Positions 28,672-32,009 of a stretch of 32,009 nt of DNA are shown one piece after another (the stretch's first letter is position 1; every line of letters starts with the position of its first letter). The position numbers and the translations under genes are program-made. Origin of the DNA: Rhizobacter sp. (GTDB taxonomy: Bacteria; Pseudomonadota; Gammaproteobacteria; Burkholderiales; Burkholderiaceae_C); assembly GCA_023954175.1 (NCBI GenBank), contig JAMLIM010000042.1, positions 1 through 32,009 on the forward strand. The letters are read 5' to 3'. The notes below the pieces were generated by a model that searched no databases, was not told where the DNA came from, and saw only the letters and a list, made by a program, of their open reading frames with translations.

Positions 28672-30129
28672 ATGCGCCGCCGTCTGCTCCTGCTGACAAC
28701 GGCCGTCGCGCTCGCCGGCTGCGTCGTGGGGCCGAATTACGAGCGGCCCGAGGTCGCTGCGCCGAGCGCGTTCCAGACCGAGATCGAGAAGGCCGAAGGC
28801 AGTGCCGATGCGCTCTGGTGGCGGCAGTTCGACGACCCGGTGCTCGACGGTCTGATCACCGAGGCGCTCGCGCACAACAGCAACATCGCGATCGCCACGG
28901 CGAACGTCGCGCAGGCGTCGGCCTTCCTGACGCAGACGCGTTCGCAGTTCTTCCCGCAAGCGGGCTACGGCGCCGACGGCTCGCGCCAGCGCGCGCGCGA
29001 GCCCGCGTTCGCGCAGAACCTGCCGAACTATCCGAACCCGACGACGGCCTACCAGGCGGCGCTGTCGGCGAGCTGGGAAATCGACCTCTGGGGTCGCATC
29101 CAGCGCCAGTCGGAGGCCGCGCTCGCCAATGTGCTCGCGACCGACGAGGTGCGCCGCGGCGTCGTGCTCTCGATCGTCGCGACGGTTGCGACCAGCTATC
29201 TGCAACTGCGCGGGCTCGACGCGCAGCTCGAGGTCGCGCAGCGCACGCTGCACACCTACAAGGAGTCGGTCGATCTGTTCACCCTGCAGTTCGAGTACGG
29301 CCAGGTGTCGCAGATGAACGTCGCACAGGCGCAGTCGCAGTACGAATCGGCGGCGGCGCAGATCCCGCTCATCGAATCGCAGATCGCGCAGAACCAGAAC
29401 GCACTCGCGGTGCTGATCGGGCGCGACCCGGGGCCGATCGCGCGCGGCAAGCCGGTCGACGACCTGAAGCTGCCCGTCGTGCCGGCCGGCGTGCCGTCGC
29501 AACTGCTCGAACGGCGCCCCGATCTGCTGCAGGCCGAGCAGCAGCTGGTCGCCGCCACCGCGCAGATCGGCGCCGCCAAGGCGCTCTACTTCCCGTCGAT
29601 CTCGCTCACCGGCGCATTCGGTGGTGCGAGCAGCGAACTCTCCAATCTCTTCAGCGGCCCGGCGCGCATCTGGAGCTACGGCGGCTCGGTGATCGGGCCG
29701 ATCTTCACCTTCGGCGCCGTCAGCGGCCAGGTTGCGCAGGCCGAGGCGACGCAGCAGGCAGCGCTCGAGAACTACAAGCTCTCGATCCGCAATGCGTTCG
29801 CCGACGTCGACAACGCGCTCGTCGCGAACCAGAAGCTGCAGCAGCAGCTCGCCGCGCAGATCAAGCTCGTCGCCGCGCTGCAGCAGTACAACGAGCTCGC
29901 GCGCCTGCAGTACGACGGCGGCTACGTCGGCTACTCGACGGTGCTGCAGGCCGAGCAGGCGCTGTTCCCGGCCGAGCTCAATCTGGTCTCGATCCGCGCC
30001 TCGGTGTTCGCGTCGTCGGTCAACATCTACAAGGCGATGGGTGGCGGCTGGATCACCCGCGCCGACGCCATGACGGGCAACACGCCTGCGCCACCGCCAC
30101 CGGGCGCTTGGCCGCCGCCGCTGTTCTGA
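28672..30129 (+). CDS. RND efflux outer-membrane lipoprotein (NodT/OprM family)
   Basis: Outer-membrane channel of the tripartite pump, 485 residues. Lipobox LAGC with C17, then VVGPNYERPEVAAPSAFQ, the family's typical mature start. Two internally repeated halves with alpha-barrel segments follow: WEIDLWGRIQRQSEAAL, ATVATSYLQLRGLDAQLEVA, LLERRPDLLQAEQQLVAATA and NAFADVDNALVANQKLQQQL. It ends in a Pro-rich tail. ATG 28672 is chosen for the lipoprotein signal; the open frame to 28306 runs through the 42-bp repeats in a different phase and is not credible. It should work with the adaptor and pump upstream, but the repeat mosaic may give it separate expression. Confidence 0.94.
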   Translation: MRRRLLLLTTAVALAGCVVGPNYERPEVAAPSAFQTEIEKAEGSADALWWRQFDDPVLDGLITEALAHNSNIAIATANVAQASAFLTQTRSQFFPQAGYGADGSRQRAREPAFAQNLPNYPNPTTAYQAALSASWEIDLWGRIQRQSEAALANVLATDEVRRGVVLSIVATVATSYLQLRGLDAQLEVAQRTLHTYKESVDLFTLQFEYGQVSQMNVAQAQSQYESAAAQIPLIESQIAQNQNALAVLIGRDPGPIARGKPVDDLKLPVVPAGVPSQLLERRPDLLQAEQQLVAATAQIGAAKALYFPSISLTGAFGGASSELSNLFSGPARIWSYGGSVIGPIFTFGAVSGQVAQAEATQQAALENYKLSIRNAFADVDNALVANQKLQQQLAAQIKLVAALQQYNELARLQYDGGYVGYSTVLQAEQALFPAELNLVSIRASVFASSVNIYKAMGGGWITRADAMTGNTPAPPPPGAWPPPLF

Positions 30130-30181
30130 ACCTACGCTTGCCTGTACGGCGGGCCCAGGCGACGCGCAGCGCGTCGACGCC

Positions 30182-31456
30182 TCAGCCGTTGCGAAGCAGG
30201 TGCTTGCCGAGCGCCTCGTAGGCGGGCAGCGAGGTCGTATCCAGCTGCGGCGCGTTGGCCGCGAACGGGTGCGACGCATAACGCGCGATCACCATCTCCG
30301 CCTTCGGGTCGATCCAGATCACCTGACCGTGGATGCCGCGCGCGGTGTAGGCGCCGTGCGCGTTGTGCGTGACCCACCACATGTTGCGGTAGGACCAGCC
30401 CGGCAGCGTCGTGTAGCCGCCGTGCGCGAACCTGGCCTTGTCGGCGCCGCGCCGGATGTCGGCGACGACGCGTTCCGGCACGATCTGCTGGCCGTTGAAC
30501 CAGCCGTCCTGGCGCATCGCCTCGCCGAAGCGCGCGAGGTCGCGCAGCGTCGTGTTCAGGCCGCCGCCGCCGGCTTCGGTGCCGACGCTGTCGACCGCGT
30601 AGTGCGCATCGTGTTCGGTGCCGAGGCGCGACCAGAGCAGGTCGGAGGTGAGCGTCGCCAGCCGCTGGCCCGTCACGCGCTTGACGACCCAGGCCAGCAC
30701 CTCGGTGTTGACGGTCTTGTACGCGAAGGCTTCGCCATGCGTGCCCTCGCGCGCGAGCGTCGTGAGGTAGGCGTAGAGCGTCGGCGGCCCCTGGTAGTCC
30801 GGCGCGCGCGGCAGCAGGCCGCCGGCGCGCGCGTAGTGCCAGATGTCGGCCTGCGGGTCGGCGTAGACCTCTGAGTAGCGCACGCCGATCGTCATGTCCA
30901 GCAACTGGCGCAGCGTCGCGCCGTCGTAGGCGGTGCCGACGAGCTCGGGCAGGTAGTGCGTCACGGCGGCTTGCGGGTCGAGCGCTCGCCGGTCGGCGAG
31001 CATCAACGCGAGCGTGCCGACGAAGGATTTGGTCACCGACATCGCGGTGTGCGCAAGCTCGGGCTGCAGCGCGCCGAAGTAGCGCTCCTGCACCGTCACG
31101 CCGCGATGCAGCACGACGATGCCGTCGGTGTAATTGGCGGCGAGCGATTCGCCCCAGGTCATCTCGCGGCCATCGAGCGTCGTGAACGCGACGCCGTCGA
31201 GGTCGCGCCGCTCGGCGCGCGGCAGCAGCGCGACCTGTGCATCGCCGCGCGACACGTTGGCGGTGGGGAAGAGCTCGCGCATGTGGCAGAACGACCAGCG
31301 CGTGCGCGGGAATGCCCAGGCGCCGCCATCCGCAAAGCCAACCGTGCGATCGGGCGGTGGCGGAAAGCCTTCCATCCAGCCGAGCGAGGCCGGGTCGGAC
31401 GCGCTGGCGTCGGGGAACGGGGGTGGCGTGGGCGAGGCGGGCGGGACGGTATTCAT
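30182..31456 (-). CDS. Serine hydrolase of the beta-lactamase/penicillin-binding fold (NylB-like)
   Basis: 424-residue enzyme of the class C beta-lactamase-related family. The nucleophile motif S-x-x-K is SVTK at residues 140-143 (TAMSVTKSFVGTLALM). Around residues 244-255, FAYKTVNTEVLAWVV matches the Tyr-containing motif of 6-aminohexanoate-oligomer hydrolases and related esterases (Y246). The third motif reads HGQ in RGIHGQVIWIDP, in place of KTG. There is no signal peptide; the N-terminus is Pro-rich, suggesting a cytoplasmic enzyme. Substrate could be an ester or linear amide. It converges on the outer-membrane factor gene with 52 nt between. ATG 31456 lacks a clear Shine-Dalgarno. Confidence 0.87.
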   Translation of the reverse strand: MNTVPPASPTPPPFPDASASDPASLGWMEGFPPPPDRTVGFADGGAWAFPRTRWSFCHMRELFPTANVSRGDAQVALLPRAERRDLDGVAFTTLDGREMTWGESLAANYTDGIVVLHRGVTVQERYFGALQPELAHTAMSVTKSFVGTLALMLADRRALDPQAAVTHYLPELVGTAYDGATLRQLLDMTIGVRYSEVYADPQADIWHYARAGGLLPRAPDYQGPPTLYAYLTTLAREGTHGEAFAYKTVNTEVLAWVVKRVTGQRLATLTSDLLWSRLGTEHDAHYAVDSVGTEAGGGGLNTTLRDLARFGEAMRQDGWFNGQQIVPERVVADIRRGADKARFAHGGYTTLPGWSYRNMWWVTHNAHGAYTARGIHGQVIWIDPKAEMVIARYASHPFAANAPQLDTTSLPAYEALGKHLLRNG

Positions 31457-31703
31457 CGGGCGCGAGTGCGGGCTTCGTCGTCGGCCGGGCGCGTGACGAA
31501 CCGCGGGGCCGGACTCGAACGCAGGAGGTTCGCACAGGGGCGCTTCGGCCGCACGGCCTGCACGCCGCGGCAGTCAGCGGCGGCGGTAGCCTTTCACGAT
31601 TTGGCGCGGCTTTCGCGCCGAGGCCGGCGCGACAACCGAGGCTCGGCCGCGCCAGGCGATGAACAGCCGGCATTTGCCCGGCACGCCCCGCGGGCGCCCG
31701 CGC

Positions 31704-32009
31704 TCACGGCGCGCGGCACTCGAAGCTCGCGGGGTCGTCGAAACTGCCGCGCCCGCGGTAGACCGACACCTTGGGGTAGGCGCAGAGATCGCGCTCGCGG
31801 CCGACGAAGCCCGTCTCGTATCGATTGCTCGCACGCAAGGTGTCGGGGGCGACGCCGTCTTCGACCCAGCGCACGAGCGGCGTCACGGCGTCGAAGTAGT
31901 CGAGCGCCTTGCCGCCCTCGCAATGCTGCATGCCGGGCACCATGAAGAGCCGGAACATCGATTGCGTCGCCGCGGCTCCGCCGCTCGCCCGGGTCACGCG
32001 GTCGTAGTA
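31704..32009 (-). CDS. Tannase/feruloyl esterase family protein, C-terminal fragment at window edge
   Basis: The last 101 codons of a gene entering from the right edge. The frame reads YYDRVTRASGG across the edge, then FRLFMVPGMQHCEGGKALDY, where the His-Cys pair matches the catalytic His and its adjoining disulfide Cys in tannase-family esterases. It continues with LVRWVEDGVAPDTLRASN and ends LCAYPKVSVYRGRGSFDDPA plus a final Cys, the usual family ending. Such enzymes cleave ester bonds of plant phenolics and are normally exported; the substrate here is unknown. The true start lies outside the window. The 247-bp gap to the serine hydrolase shows nothing I can name. Confidence 0.85.
   Translation of the reverse strand, partial: YYDRVTRASGGAAATQSMFRLFMVPGMQHCEGGKALDYFDAVTPLVRWVEDGVAPDTLRASNRYETGFVGRERDLCAYPKVSVYRGRGSFDDPASFECRAP

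Noticed and set aside
31500-31530. tRNA-like T-arm (TTCGAGTCC on the minus strand)
   Set aside because: The flanking bases do not pair into a T stem, and no acceptor, D or anticodon arms are present nearby.

Overview
The window comes from a very GC-rich proteobacterium. Gene content and the GC-rich palindromic repeats between genes (CCTTGGGGG-type hairpins, 'SERSERSE'-coding repeats) suggest a betaproteobacterium of the order Burkholderiales; this assignment is inference. It is ordinary chromosomal DNA rich in transport genes. I see no rRNA, tRNA, CRISPR array, phage or intact insertion sequence.

Layout. (1) 1-5710, minus strand: a Yej-type oligopeptide ABC importer operon, read as two tandem YejA-like binding proteins, then YejB, then YejE, which runs off the left edge. 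(2) 5816-7035, minus: a glutaredoxin-like protein without the first active-site Cys and a VapBC-type toxin-antitoxin pair with a candidate operator. (3) 7095-11491: prfC (release factor 3), a divergent Fpg/Nei-family DNA glycosylase, a DJ-1/PfpI protein without its nucleophile Cys, and a DedA-rhodanese fusion. (4) 11633-21722: a complete glycerol catabolism locus. glpD-glpS-glpT-glpP-glpQ-glpU-glpV (dehydrogenase plus the whole glycerol ABC importer) runs on the minus strand and ends at a clear intrinsic terminator. glpR-glpK (repressor and kinase) runs divergently on the plus strand. The 87-bp divergent gap holds helically phased TTCG half-sites. (5) 21825-23006, minus: an MFS transporter. 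(6) 23133-30129, plus: an RND tripartite efflux system (lipoprotein adaptor, AcrB-like pump, NodT/OprM-like outer membrane lipoprotein). About 1.06 kb of repeat mosaic separates the pump from the outer membrane factor. (7) 30182-end, minus: a beta-lactamase-fold serine hydrolase and the C-terminal end of a tannase/feruloyl esterase-like protein.

In the glycerol locus, glycerol bound by GlpV would enter through GlpP/GlpQ, powered by GlpS/GlpT. GlpK phosphorylates it, GlpD oxidises glycerol-3-phosphate to dihydroxyacetone phosphate, and GlpR represses both arms from the shared gap.

The most interesting observations are: (a) complementary loss of ATPase motifs in GlpS and GlpT, which predicts one complete and one degenerate ATP site in a type I importer; (b) the phased TTCG operator array; (c) a hairpin that buries the ribosome-binding region of glpT; and (d) the nested inverted-repeat and 14-codon tandem-repeat mosaic inside the efflux locus.
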